Of a DNA stretch of 60,000 nucleotides, positions 35,840 to 50,639 are shown piece by piece; within the stretch, counting starts at the first letter, position 1; the number at the start of each line of letters is the position of its first letter. The notes below the pieces were generated by a model. That model ran no database searches and had not been told where the DNA came from. It saw only the letters and a list, made by a program, of their open reading frames with translations. This DNA comes from Tubiluchus corallicola (Eukaryota; Priapulida; Priapulimorpha; Priapulimorphida; Tubiluchidae), in NCBI GenBank assembly GCA_030141605.1, contig JAQGDQ010000075.1:250001-310000 (forward strand), in the 5' to 3' direction. The translations under genes and the position numbers were made by a program.

Positions 35840-37560
35840 ACTAACTGATGTTGAAATTAATGAAGAACTAATGCGGAATATAATGAAATAATTAAAGTTG
35901 CCCAAGTCCTCGGGTCATGATGGACTCAGCACCAGAATTCTTAAATACACAGTCCTTGCTCTTGTTTTGGCAAAATTCTTTAAAAATCATTAGTTTAAGA
36001 ACATTTCCCCTTGAAATGGAAAAAACAAATGTCATACCCTTACCAAAAGATGGAAATTTAAATATAATGAACAATTATAGGCCAATTTCGCTTCTAAGTT
36101 GTCTAACAAAAGTGGTTTAAAAAACCATGACAGATCACGTGATTGCTGAGCAGCGTATATTGGAGAGGGCAGTTCAAAGTAACGCAACTACTTGAGAAGT
36201 ATCATAACATTTTGGCTGATCTAGAACAGGGTAGAGAAGTTGGCTGATTATTTTGTGATGTAGGCAAAGCTTTTGATCGAGTTTGGCATGAGGGGTTGAT
36301 GTATAAGTTGGCTGAACTCGGAGTAACACAGAAACTGCTAAACTGGATCTGACAAATAGACAGCAGCATTTTGTATTAGACAGGAAAGAGTCGACCTATC
36401 AAAGTGAAAATGCAGTAGTGCGCCAAGTCTCAATAGTTGGGTACTTTCTCTCGTTTATGTTAATGTCATCACACAGATGATTAATTATCAGGTAAATTAT
36501 GTGCGGATGACACGACTCTGTATTGTTGCTCTAGTGATCGTCAAGAGTATACTTACTTTGAATAATAATTTGGAAGGGCTAGTCAACTGGGCAAAAAATG
36601 GCACATAAAGTTTAATCAGAATTAAAAACAGAATTTGTGAATGTTAGTTACAGCACAACAGAATCATTTTTAAAGTATGTCATTGATGTATTGAAATAAA
36701 AAAATGTAAAACCCATAAGCACTTAGGTGTCACTTTGCAAGCAGATGTCAAATGGACAACTCATATTAATAATGTTCTGTTTACAGTCAGACGGAAAATG
36801 GACGTTTTAAAGGGCCTAATGTTTAAACTAGATAGACAAACTTTGAACAATGTATATATTAGTTACGTAAGACTAAGTGTGGAGTATGGAGATGTACTGT
36901 GGGACAATTTTTCCTAGCAAAACAAAGATATAATAGAAACAAACTACAATTAGAAGCAGACAGAGTTGTGACAGGGGATACCAGAGCTACTAGTCATGCA
37001 ATAATTTATAATGAATGTAAATGGGAAACATTACAGAGTCACAGATCTAATTATGCTGTATAAAATTGGCAAAAGATTGAAACCTAATACACTACAAGCT
37101 TTGTTACCAGTGGTCGAGGAAACGAGAGCTAGATATAACTTGGTGAAATTGTATGATATACCATTGTTCAAAACGAGAGCATCAATTTCCATGAATCAAT
37201 TTTTCCATGTGGAATAGTCTGTCAATTGATGTCAGGGAACAAACTACTATCAATAGATTTAAAAAAAACATAGGCAGTGATCTAAATCTCGCGCTAAAAA
37301 GATTTCTAGTAGGTAGTTGGTTTGGTGAAATAATGCGTGCTAGAATGAGAATGAAGTACAGTAGTTACTAACGATGTTAAGCAGAATATGGCTTGTTCAT
37401 GCGGATATCAATTTGAAGACACTCAGCATTATTTATTAATTTGCTATAAGTATGACGTAAAAAGATTGCATTAATGTTCTATGAGAGAATGATAAATACA
37501 CGAGCATTATAATAGACTTATCCGTTCAATGAAATCTAAGTGCCCATCATTTTGGAGATG
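35840..37560 (+). pseudogene. LINE remnant 2 (non-LTR reverse transcriptase)
   Basis: Plus-strand frames broken by many stops and shifts match, in order, a non-LTR reverse transcriptase and its C-terminal region. LPKSSGHDGLSTRILK lies at 35897-35944. VIPLPKDG, then NNYRPISLLS, run from about 36032. The first catalytic block DVGKAFDRVWH follows at about 36257-36290. The YADD box is CADD (36500-36511), keeping both aspartates. The thumb is near 36720-36800. A connection segment like YVRLSVEYGDVLWDN is at 36864-36907, then WNSLSIDV near 37210. The end has a zinc-knuckle-like CSCG...H...C (about 37399-37450). Upstream endonuclease is not seen. A CR1/L2/Jockey-type element is likely. The copy is inactive. 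Confidence 0.9.
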
Positions 37561-39517
<1,957 letters not shown>

Positions 39518-40147
39518 GGTGAGGTAGGCATATCTCTAAAAAGCTCTGTCAACGGATGCTATCACATCAACTGTGAGGTGTGAAACGACACGAGATGTGA
39601 AAGTACGTTTACTGATTTTTACGTCGATTTAAATATTCTAGTTCTAGATAAAAAATGCCACAACCCACAGCAGCTATTTCAAAGTGTTAGAGAATTTAGC
39701 TGTCTATAAATATCACTATTGAAAGATTCGGAGTACAGGTTTTGCACGTTTCTTTGGCACAGACATGTGAACACACTACACACAAACTAGCACGCATAGT
39801 AATAAGTAAGTAATTTAATTACAAAGAATTCTTATTACACTTAATCGTGGTAGATGCACGGAAAACAAAAAAATGAGTTAGTTTAAAATTTACTCAGTTA
39901 CATTTATACATTAACCATCGTAAAAAAACTAAAATGATATTAAGCATATTAGCAATATAACTATCGCATTTCTTATTATACTAACAGTCGTTTCAGTAAC
40001 AGTGATTACTGTGCAAAACATTAAAAGCATTGATGAGTCTAGTCCACTACAGTTTGCTATGCCTGAATATAGAACTTAGGTATGCCACATCATTATTAGA
40101 GGCTCTGCGATTGGTGCCTGACCGTATTTGGAGAAAGCATGTCTCTC
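39518..40147. other. Unannotated sequence
   Basis: No gene recognised. Confidence 0.45.
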
Positions 40148-40194
40148 ATGTTGAACAGGCCTTGATTTCGTCAGTACCAAGGCATGTTCAACAT
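40148..40194. repeat. 16-bp inverted repeat with 15-bp loop
   Basis: ATGTTGAACAGGCCTT (40148-40163) and AAGGCATGTTCAACAT (40179-40194) are inverted copies with one mismatch. It is a small potential hairpin of unknown role. Confidence 0.7.
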
Positions 40195-40310
40195 CTGATA
40201 TTGTGGTATGTTTCTCCACCTGTAACTTCCAACAGCCAATTTGTGACCTGAGATCTTAGTTCTATCCAGGAAATTCTTTTAAGTTTATGAACAAACTCAC
40301 TTCTATCTCA

Positions 40311-40311
<1 letters not shown>

Positions 40312-40377
<66 letters not shown>
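40312..40377 (+). repeat. (AT)n then (AG)n microsatellite
   Basis: About 22 AT units are followed directly by about 11 AG units. Confidence 0.97.
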
Positions 40378-43001
40378 CTAATCAGTTCGTCTAGCATACA
40401 TGCACACTATGATATCGGTCAAACAAATTCAACGGGATAACTTATTTAAGTTCAACTGAATATGGCTCGTGTTTAAGATATATGATTCTGAAGACTGAAA
40501 AGATGTCTTTCATTTTATAGGCAGCTTCTGTCATTAAACTTGTGATAAATTTCAAACCTTTACATGAGCGTTTACGATGTTTATGGCGTTTACGTGAACT
40601 TGTATAATAAAACGAAGAAATTTACGGGCACATTCTGTCATTTAGACGTCTCCGACCGAACTTGTTGGAAAAGGTCGATCTTTGCAAAGACGAGCATCAT
40701 GTTTGCTTAAGGACGCCTGCACACGCGACTGGTAAATACACCTACGGCTGGAAGCCAGCTTTACGAGAAACACTTGTCAGTCAGTCTGCACTGTGTGGGT
40801 AAACAGGTAAGAATGACAGAGGATGAAAAGTATTAACTAAAGATTTCTGTGAAGTCATTTTCGGACGATTTTGATCGTAGCTGTCCATTACTACCATAAA
40901 TGTAACTACCACTATAATTATTGTGGAGTTATAACATCTAGTTTAACGAAGAAAGAAGACGGGTGAAAACTGTGCTGAGGAGTTCAATCCGAAGCCTATC
41001 CATTAGAATTTGCGAGCACTACCAACTTTTTGACCGAGCTGTTGGCTTACAGAAACTTTCCTTATAGCAAGATATCATCCAGTTGATTAGCTAAATATAA
41101 ATAATCATCTTTTCAAGAGACGGACTAAATTAATAAGTTAATCAATTAACATCATTAAATGACATAACTTGGCTATTGATATTAACTGTCCGAATTTAAT
41201 CATCAGAAAGCTAATGTGAAACAACATGTGACGTTAAAGAGTTATGAACCAATCATGACTTAAACACGAAACGTTGCGAACAGACTCACACGCTTTTCTA
41301 CCACCTCGTTTATACGTACCATTTTAACAGATGGGCTTAATGAATTTGCCATTGTTGCTGTCAAACGCAGTAGTGGATTTTATGACTGACAAACCAGAAA
41401 AATAAAAAACCGACCAAACGACTAAATAATTAACTGACCAAACTACTAATTAATCTGCTGAAGAGAAAGGACATGGTAGAAAAATGTGAATAAGTCTTTT
41501 TAGTCAGGCGCGCCCTTCTTTGGTTAGATTAATTTTTAGCATGTTTTCTTAATTTTGAAATTTAATTCGTATATAAGTTAACTGTTTGTAAAGATTGCTG
41601 TAATATTACTGAAGGATGCCACAGTCAAACAAATACTTTTTGTGGTCCACTGCATAATTTGATAATGACAAGATTTTATTAGCACTGTAGCTTATTTTAA
41701 GAACACATTGTTGTGTTTAATGTTGCCTTTGCTCATGGTGTCTTCATTTCTTCTTCCCTTGGGGCCGGAAAGCATTTTAGATTGAGGAATTCCTAAAATT
41801 TACTCTGCCAATTAACAGCTGTTGCTAGACATTACTGCAAACAAACTTTTATGATACTGTCGATAACGATAATAGTGAAGATGATGGTGATGATGATAAT
41901 GTTGTTGTTGTTGATGATCAGCTTTTCTTTTCTATTTCTAACAGTATCAACTATACTGTTATAACTGTGCAGTAACCTTATCTCACTGCTTGGTTTGACA
42001 AACAAGTGGCAATTTACATTGTATCATTTCTGTCAGTAAATTATACCAGTAAATTATCATTTCTATGTTGATATGTTTGCATTTTTCATGACTAAAGATA
42101 GATTGTTCATAAAACTTTGATTTTTATTAAAGTATTCCCTGAGTTGAAAGAGGTTGGAGGTCTAGCGCATTGCTTTGTTCAGAGCCGACAAAGATATTAA
42201 GGCAATTCTGTCTATAAAGAGGCTTATTTTATTGTATTATACAGCTACTATATGCTGTTTGATTTTGTAACAGTATAATTATGGACTATCACAAATAGCT
42301 AAGAAGATGTATACATAATGATGTGTTAGTTATCATGACAGTCTAAGTTTATTAGTTTTAATACTCAAGCTTTACAAAACTTTCTCTGCTAAAATTCTTT
42401 CATATCTAATTCACAAAGGATTAACGACAACTTTGTTCATTATTAAGGGCAGGAGTTGCTTTTCCGTTCCTGAGCAAACAATTAGTCAACCGTCTGCAGC
42501 AAAATGTTTGTAAAATGAAATGCTGTAAAATCGTAAAAAGCTAATAACACTAAGTTTATAGCATTATCACTTTGCCATTGTGCCTATCATAGCGGAGCTA
42601 GAATAAAAAGGGAAAGTTTCTGTAACAATTAATATCAGTATTAACTAAAATTAACTAATTGCATTTATATGTGCAAAAACAAGTAGCCTTGGCATTCATT
42701 AGCTAATCACTAAAGCATGTGTTGATATGACGAATCCAGGTAAAAAAGTCACAGGTAAAAAGCCACAGGAAAAATGACTTTTTTCTTGTGACTTTACTAC
42801 CGATCACCAAAATGACTGCTAGCATATATAGACATCAATTTTTAATCGATGCCTAATAGTTTTTAAAAACTAAGGGATAAAATCAAACCCACAAGAAGAA
42901 CATGTACAAATCCTGCCATTTTTTGTTCTTCTTTTTTTAATGACCGAAATCTTTTATTACAGAGAATTATTTACTGTTGTATAATTTTATAAGTAATCAC
43001 A
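40378..43001. other. Unannotated sequence with minor repeats
   Basis: No gene recognised. A donor-like CAG|GTAAGA follows a GC-richer patch (about 40650-40814) but no coding frame supports an exon. A short GAT/GTT trinucleotide patch lies at 41874-41922. Confidence 0.45.
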
Positions 43002-43055
43002 TGTCATCAAACAAAACCGTATTGTCATCAAACAAAAGCGTATTGTCATCACACG
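43002..43055 (+). repeat. 21-bp tandem repeat, about 2.5 copies
   Basis: TGTCATCAAACAAAA starts at 43002 and 43023, and a partial copy TGTCATCA at 43044, spaced 21 bp. Confidence 0.9.
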
Positions 43056-44495
43056 CTAACATCAATCATGTTGTAAAAACCGGTAGGTAGCGCAATTAAT
43101 TCAATTTAATTTTAATTTATGTGTCGAAACATTTACGGTTTTTAATAAAGATTTTAAAATTAGTCTTTAAAACTAGTTTTGAATGTTTCTATTTTTGTTA
43201 ATTATATGGCTTATGATGATTACATTTTCCTGCTAATCTAATACCTTCAAGCATGTTTATCTAATTTTGTCATAAATGTTGCTAATTTCGTTTTGATTAA
43301 CGAAAAATCTGGTTCAATTCTGAGACTATAGAAAAACATTTTAGAAAAAAATCACACATTTCTTTCATAAAAACTTTGTAATTTTGTGTGTGATATCTAA
43401 ATATCGAATATTGCATTGGTTTTTGATTAGAAGATCACAATTAGCGGAACATGCGGTTGCAGAAAATTTCCAATTAAGAGCTTTGTCAGTTTAAACATAG
43501 TTTATTTGGTTCAGATTAGAATCTTCACCGTGCAAGTGCATTTATAGGCAGGAGTGCAGTTAAAATAAAGTAACATAAATACAAACAAACACAAATAGAG
43601 GTACATGCGTACCAATACACATAAACAAAGACATATACATGCAAGGTTAGCAGAGGAGACCCAATGAATAATATAACAATAACTATCTTAAAATTTACCG
43701 TAAAATTTACAAACATTTATATATTTCTCCTAATGTAATTTTTAATGCAATCAAAAGTTTTGCAGTTAACATCAACATTAAAATCATGTTAAGATAAAGA
43801 CTACTGGTTTTATACACTCAGGCTGACTTACCTTTGCAGCACAGCACAACGAAGGGGTACATGAAGTCACTCAAAACAACCGTAAGTTACAGTATATTAG
43901 CAAAATTTGACTATAAAGTAAAAAGCAAAAAACTAAATTCTGTACATGTGGTTTCTTAACTACTCCTTTTAAGATTTCAGTCGTAAGTTGCAAATCTTGA
44001 TCACAGGAAAGTGCCAAATTCAAGTTACTTAGCTATAGTCGCATTTATTATTGGTTTAGTCAGCCAGTCAGTCATCAAACAGTTAGTAAATCAGATAGTC
44101 AAACAGAAATATAGTGAGATTAAGTAATTAATATATATCATTATGCGAATCAAAGAGTTAACGAATCGGTTAGTCCAGCAAATAATCCAGCAATTGGACA
44201 GTCCTAACCCTACACGACTACTAGCTAAACGAGTGAGAGCATCTTTCAACATACAAAAATTCAGGCCTCGATACTGGGATGATACCATTACCTATCTAAT
44301 TGCTCATGTTTGTAATTTTACTAGCTTGTATTTTTAGCAATCGGTGAAAAATTCACAAACAAACACTTGCAGCTGCTGCAGCATTATTATGATTACTTCC
44401 AGCAAAATAAGCAAAACAGAAAAGAGGATTAAGCCAGTAGAAGATTAAATAAATAACCCATTCACGCCTCAATAATAACTAGCCTCCACGGCAGG
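43056..44495. other. Unannotated AT-rich sequence
   Basis: No gene recognised. Short frames near 43525-43716 and 44091-44337 lack motifs. Confidence 0.45.
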
Positions 44496-44568
44496 CACAC
44501 ACACGCACACGCACGCACGCACGCACGCACACGCGCACACGCATGCACGCGTACACGCACGCACGCTC
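44496..44568 (+). repeat. CACG alternating purine-pyrimidine tract
   Basis: GCAC/ACAC/CACG units with GCGC and GCATGC variants alternate purine and pyrimidine almost throughout, so the tract could adopt Z-DNA. Confidence 0.9.
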
Positions 44569-46040
44569 ACCCCATACCCCCCAACCCACACACCCACAAG
44601 TTAACCAGCATAGCGTGGACATCTAAAGGCACACTAATATTGCAGCACACAAAAAACTCTCCAAAACTTTAAAGTTAACCACAACAATTATGTAAGTGAT
44701 CAAACCCCTCCAGAACTCAAACAAACACACTACGTCTGGTAATTTTATTTTTATAGCTACTACAATTAGCTTTTAAAAAATTATCACAGTATTGTGCAGC
44801 AAAAATGAACACCTTGCTGCACGGCAGGACAAAGTGAAAAATTGAGACACATCCCTTTTCATCGCTTACGCTTTCAATTTATTGACAAAGTCCGCATAAT
44901 GCTGCAGCATAACTTGTAATAGGAGATGAAGCCAATGTCCCCAATCATCAAATCCAATGAATGTTGACTAATCAGCTTCGCGTTTACTTGTGTTGGCTTT
45001 ACTCTGTACTGCTAATGCCTGGCGTTCACTGCAGTTTGCAATGCTATTTCATGCACGTTATTTGCTGTTGTACCAAAACAGTGTTGCCACATAAATCACT
45101 TATCTCGACGCAACGCATTTAATCAATTTATATAGTGCCTACAATGTCTCAAACCTACGTCTGTCAGTCTGTCTATATATAAGTTGTAAATGCCTTGAGG
45201 GGACAATCGGAAAGCAGGATCCTGTGAAAGTAAAAAAAAATAACGGATAAGAAGGAACTTTGCAAGGTGATAGAGAAAAAATATGCTACCAAGTGAAATG
45301 ATACTATGAATGAAGCTTATATATGGGATAATAAAAAAAAGATAGAAAGACTATTATTTTTTTGTAAAAACATTTGACATTTGTAAAATATACTCAAATT
45401 GAGGTACTCGGGCTACTTTGCCACTGCTGCAAGGATGGATACTGTAAGAACTTTCAATACTTAATTGTATTTACTCAAATTCATTTTTAGCAAGTTTTAA
45501 AATAAAGTAAAACACTGTACAGTTGCACAATGGTTTATGAAACCACTACATCACTTTTCAAACTTGTAAAACTATCCACAGTTAATAGCGAACCGGATAT
45601 TAATTATAATTAATGGGACTCTGTTGGTGTTTGTAATTAAATTTTGCGAGATAAATCATCACCGTAAAATAGCGTTTGCGAGAAATCAATAGATTGTAAA
45701 TCTAGCGATTTAACGAAATTCCCGGAAAAGCGCAGTGCATTTACATATTTATTAATAACAGAATGCATTCAATTTGTGAATATTGGGCAAATGCGCAAAC
45801 ATTTTGCGATTATTAAAAGTTACAAGGCTGTTAAAGGCTGGTGTGTTTTACGCAGTTCCGGCTGGTTGAAAAACGCAAGTTCACAATGCACACAAGGTTA
45901 TAAAATCCAAAGTAAGTTGAAATTGGCTGAAAATAGTAGACAAAAAATTAGCTGACAACCAGGTGAAACTACTGACTATTTGAATGACTTACTATCTGGC
46001 TGTATTTACTAAATGTTTAACTGTACTTTAAAAACGAACA
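44569..46040. other. Unannotated sequence
   Basis: No gene or element recognised. Confidence 0.45.
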
Positions 46041-46205
46041 AAGGAACGAATGAACACACGCATGTTCGCAGGTTCGTAGGCACCCGCACACACACGAACG
46101 CATGCATGCATGCAGGAACGAACGAGCGCATAAACAAAAACAAACAAACACTGACAGAGAGAGAGAGAGTCAAAAAGACAGAAAGGAAAGAAAGAGAGAA
46201 AGCAA
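46041..46205. repeat. Degenerate GAAC/CACA/GCAT/GA tract
   Basis: Short runs of CACACACG, GCATGCATGCATGC, GAACGAAC, CAAACAAACA and GAGAGAGA follow each other. It is low-complexity, and the frames across it are not coding. Confidence 0.65.
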
Positions 46206-47396
46206 ATAAAGAAGCAAATGACGCAGACTGACAGCCAGTGTTTGCAATGAGTCGATTTTTCTAATACAATCATTAATTCAACATGTTCAAAATTAATGCT
46301 TCACTCAAACGAATATGGAAGTTGTCGGACAATTTCAATAGCACTGAAAAGTCAATCGAAAGTTCTTGAAAAGTGTCTTGCGGTAAAAATACATGTTCTT
46401 TCCGGAATAAGTTAATCTATAAACTCAATTTCTAGCGTATATTTTAAGCGAAACTATGAATGTTACAAAAACAGTGAATGCAGTATGTAATATGCTGTGG
46501 GCTTCACACTGCTGTTGTAATGAATAGATTTTTCATTTCTTGCGGGTGTTCCGCGACAGTAGATCTTTGTCTGTTTCCTGTCTGAAAGGTGTATAAATTC
46601 AACACAAACTTTTATTTATACTCCTTCTATGACCTAGAAATTATGCGGGAACCCGCCCAACCAATTTTCGTAATCTGCTACTTAATTACTGTAATACCAA
46701 GTCGGAAGCCATTTGCTGTAGGCTACCGTTGGCTACTGTATATGAAGGATACTTAATCAAGTAAGCATGCCAGTTATTGCAATAGTATATGTGTATATAC
46801 GTGCATGCATTTGTACATATTTATTTATTTATCATTTATTCGTGTATGTTCAGCCCATCAGTTCCAAACAATACAGTCACGTTATTGAATTAGTACAAAA
46901 AAAAAACAACAGAATAACGTTAGCCTTAGAACACAGTCGCACAACAAACAAAAAGATTTGTAGACACTAAAATTTAAGCCACGAGAAGTTTAAATGGACT
47001 GCCTTTGCAAAATTTGAGGGACTAACTTTGACAATTACAATTACGATTTTCCAACATCTGAAAAACAAATGAAACTTACTAGTACTGTGGTATCAGGCAG
47101 TAATTACATATTCAAGTATATCATTCAGTTTTACATTAATTAAGCAGCTGAAATTGCTGTTTACGCTGGCATCTAAAAGGTCTAATAAAAAGTGCACAGT
47201 ATTCCTTTTATTATTATCAAGACTAGATGCGGTAACAAATACCGGAGACAACGTTTTCTTACAGCAATATTCGATTGTTAAGTTTTCAAATTTGAGATCC
47301 GTAAAACGATTGACGATATGTCTGAAATCTATTACTTTTCACTTTAGAACTAAAAATTTGCAACGACACTATTGTTTGCACTATAAATGTACTACA
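46206..47396. other. Unannotated AT-rich sequence
   Basis: No gene recognised. Confidence 0.45.
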
Positions 47397-47700
47397 GTGC
47401 ACCGGCAAACTGACACATCTTGTTAAACGATAAGGTAATATACATAGCATATAAATTTTACTGGCGAACTGAAGCATTTTGTTAAATGAATGGTAATAAC
47501 ATAGCAGAGAAATTTTACTGCCGAAACGTACCACTGGCAAAATGACCTGTGGCGAACTATGTCATTGGCGCACTGCACACTGGCGAAATGTGCTATTGGC
47601 GAACTGTACCACTGGCAAACTGTACCAGTGGCGAAGTGTAGCACTGGGAAAGTGTTTCATTGGTGAAATGTATTGCTAGCGAAGCGTCAAATGTGGAAAT
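47397..47700 (+). repeat. 16-bp minisatellite with 59-bp upstream units
   Basis: TGGCGAA-type starts occur at 47535, 47550, 47566, 47581, 47597, 47613, 47629, 47645, 47661 and 47677, a spacing of 15-16 bp. The consensus is approximately TGGCGAACTGTACCAC. Upstream, two longer units of about 59 bp (TGTTAAA at 47421 and 47480) each end with the same ACTGGCGAACTG or CTGCCGAAACG word. Sequence divergence between units is high but the period is kept. Confidence 0.85.
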
Positions 47701-50639
47701 TTGTGGATACCTATATAGACTGGATAAATGCAGTTGTTCTTGCGAAAAGGCTTTTAAAGTGACACATGCAATCAAAGTCTGATGCAGAGCAATTAGTGCA
47801 GTATTCAGATCAGACAAAATTAGTCAACTAAGTAGGCATTTAAAACTCAAAAGCTATAGGGTACATGCTGGTCAAAATAGAGCACAGTCATTAATTGTAA
47901 TTCCCATACATTCAAGAGGGAAAATAAAATAGCTGGTGAATTTTTGCAATAATTTTTTATGGAAAAGCCGATGAGCGCCATACACCAAATTTTCCTATAA
48001 TTACATACAGTACTTATAAAACCAATAACGAAGCTACTACCATTCCAAATATATCATTATGGCCACGCAATTTGGCATGTCGCGTGAGATTATGATATCT
48101 ATCACCAAATTAAACTACCATAATATAGGATTACTACTGCTATTATTGGATTTCAAAAGTGGCATATCAAAATGCTCTAGAAATGTGATAAGACTGCTAC
48201 TTCTTAATGCGATTTAGCTTCTAAATCTGGGTGAAAAATCAACTAATACCTTTTCTTAATGCTAGCTTCTCTGGCAAGTTTGCTCGCAGACTATGATAAT
48301 TGTTAAACATCGACTGGGTTCAAAGCGCCTATGCTAATCAATAATATCTAAGACACCAGATTCAATTGTAACTAGGATCGTTGGTCATCGACGAAACACG
48401 TGCATTGATTGATATTAATAATTAGTGTTATTGGCACCCACGAAAGGAAACGACAACAGTATAGTAGAACCCTGTGCTTTCATCAAAATTTGTTGTATGT
48501 TGATCCGTTCTACCGGAAAAATCTAATTTTTGCGCTCTAGCGACCAGTCGTCTAAAAGCATGATTTGCTTGCCTGTTCTAATCACTTAAACACTATAAAA
48601 AATTATAACTGTTCGAGTGCAAATAACCAAAATGTAACAGAATAGCAAACTACCTTTCACACACACACAGCATTTGATTACAATTGTGCGTAAAACTTGT
48701 CTTTTAACGCACAGAGCACAAAAAACAAATACATCGCGATGACGTTGGTGATTTTGGAAACCACGATTACTTTGACGACAACAATGAATCTACAAGAACG
48801 AATCTTCAGTTTACTACATTTTTCTGGTTTTGTTTGAATAGAGCAGTGGCAGGCAAAAAAAGCTATTGCCACAAAGTATTAAGCTCTAATGTATGTCTTC
48901 CGAGGAAAAAGGTGGTTTTAGGTTTCATTTTAAACGCTTCATTGTCCTAATTAATGGGCGGTTGCTAATTAAGGGGCTGCTTAAGCTTAAGGGTCCAGTT
49001 TCAAAAAAAAAACTCAACATATAAGTTCATTAATTTCAGACGAAGAGGAACCGCTTGGTTTTTAGAGCAATTGATGAGGCACATACTTGTAATTAAGAGC
49101 CGTGGAAGACGTCACCTTCACGGCATAATTCGTGAATGCCATATTGAACATCTGCGAACTTTGCAAATAAAACCAAGACGACAGATTTCTCAAGAGCATC
49201 TAGTTCAATTTACATGTTTTCTGATGCATATAATGACACGCATTCACCAATAATTAGTTGGCCTTAACTGCAGCTGTGAATCAGTTCAAGAAGTTAGATT
49301 GTAACGTTTGCATTGCAACTTAGTTGACTTAAGTTTGTACCGTCATCAAAACTTGGCTGACATAAAATTAAAATTGTAGATGCTAAGATACATTACTTTC
49401 GTTGTTCTAGCGGAAAAATATTGGTTTCAAGGCGGCAAATGTTAAGGGAAGATCGTACCTGATCTTCCAAAAAGGATCTTGATGAAAAATGGCGACAAAA
49501 ATCTACTAGGGAGAAATTCCGAGAGAAGTGAAAAATTCGGCTTTTCGAAGTGGACATATTTTTGTACATGGCCCACCTTTCACTGCTAAACAGAGAAAAG
49601 ATGATGAGCAAAACAGCGATTAATATTCACTTTAGCATTTACGACAAAATGCGTATAATATTACTGTAAGTTGTCTGCATGTAAACGGGTTTATTATATT
49701 TTACGCCTTTTGTGGTCTGACATAATCTGCATATGTGAAACACATGTTACATCAAATAAGCCAAGAGAATTACCTGGTTATAATTCAGTAACAGGAAGTT
49801 TTTACATAAATGTGCTGTAAAACCACCAGATGGCGTTGGGGTTTTTGTTAAAAATCTTCGTTTCAGCGTAAATATTTTAGATGCATCTTGTGACGGACTA
49901 TTAGTACTTTCATGTAAAACCGCCAAAGTGCAATTCAAGAAGGCAGGAAAGTCAACAGTTTCCATTTGCTAGCAGTTATTTATTCATACGCTGACGCGGA
50001 ATTCCAAATTGTTTGTGAAGATTCTAATGCAAAGCAACTTTATCGAGGAGGTATATGAAGTACTTGCTCATAAAATTATAAATGTTAAAACGAACAAGCT
50101 TGGAAAATCTTACTTTAGTCTTTCATAGACGTGAAATTTGCCGTTTTTAATGGTAGAGTTACTACTGAGTTTGATATTTTGCATCAGTTTCTGTAAGGGG
50201 GAAATCTGTGGTAAGTTATATTGTTCTATGAGCTCATGGAGCGGTTTATTTTAAAGTATATACTGTGTCTAAACTTATCAAAAACTTTAATTTGCAGGCT
50301 TCGGGTGAAAGGCCAAATGACTCATTATTAACTTGGTTCTTTTAATATTATTTACGAACGGTAACCAGTCCCTGTCATTCACAGTGGTCTCTAGAACATT
50401 TGAGTTGATCAAAAGTGATTTTAGCTTAAACCAAACAAGTTAGTAATGCTGCTAGTGAACACTACAAGTAAATAAACGATCCAAGTACCGGTTGGTTCCT
50501 ATAGTTTTCTTATATAGGCCTGCTATACAAGCCGATACTCAGGATATTAGCGAACGCTGGTAAATTTATTCACAGATTGTGATGATGAACTATAGTGTGT
50601 ATAGTGGGAATATTTCAAGATGAGTCGAGTACTGTTCTA
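47701..50639. other. Unannotated sequence
   Basis: No gene recognised. Minus-strand frames at 49393-49611 and 49747-49965 lack domains. The part after about 50000 might include the eroded 5' region of LINE remnant 3, but I cannot identify an endonuclease. Confidence 0.4.

Noticed and set aside
40650-40815. Non-coding first exon ending at CAG|GTAAGA (about 40814)
   Set aside because: Only a donor-like word supports it. No promoter motif or coding frame.
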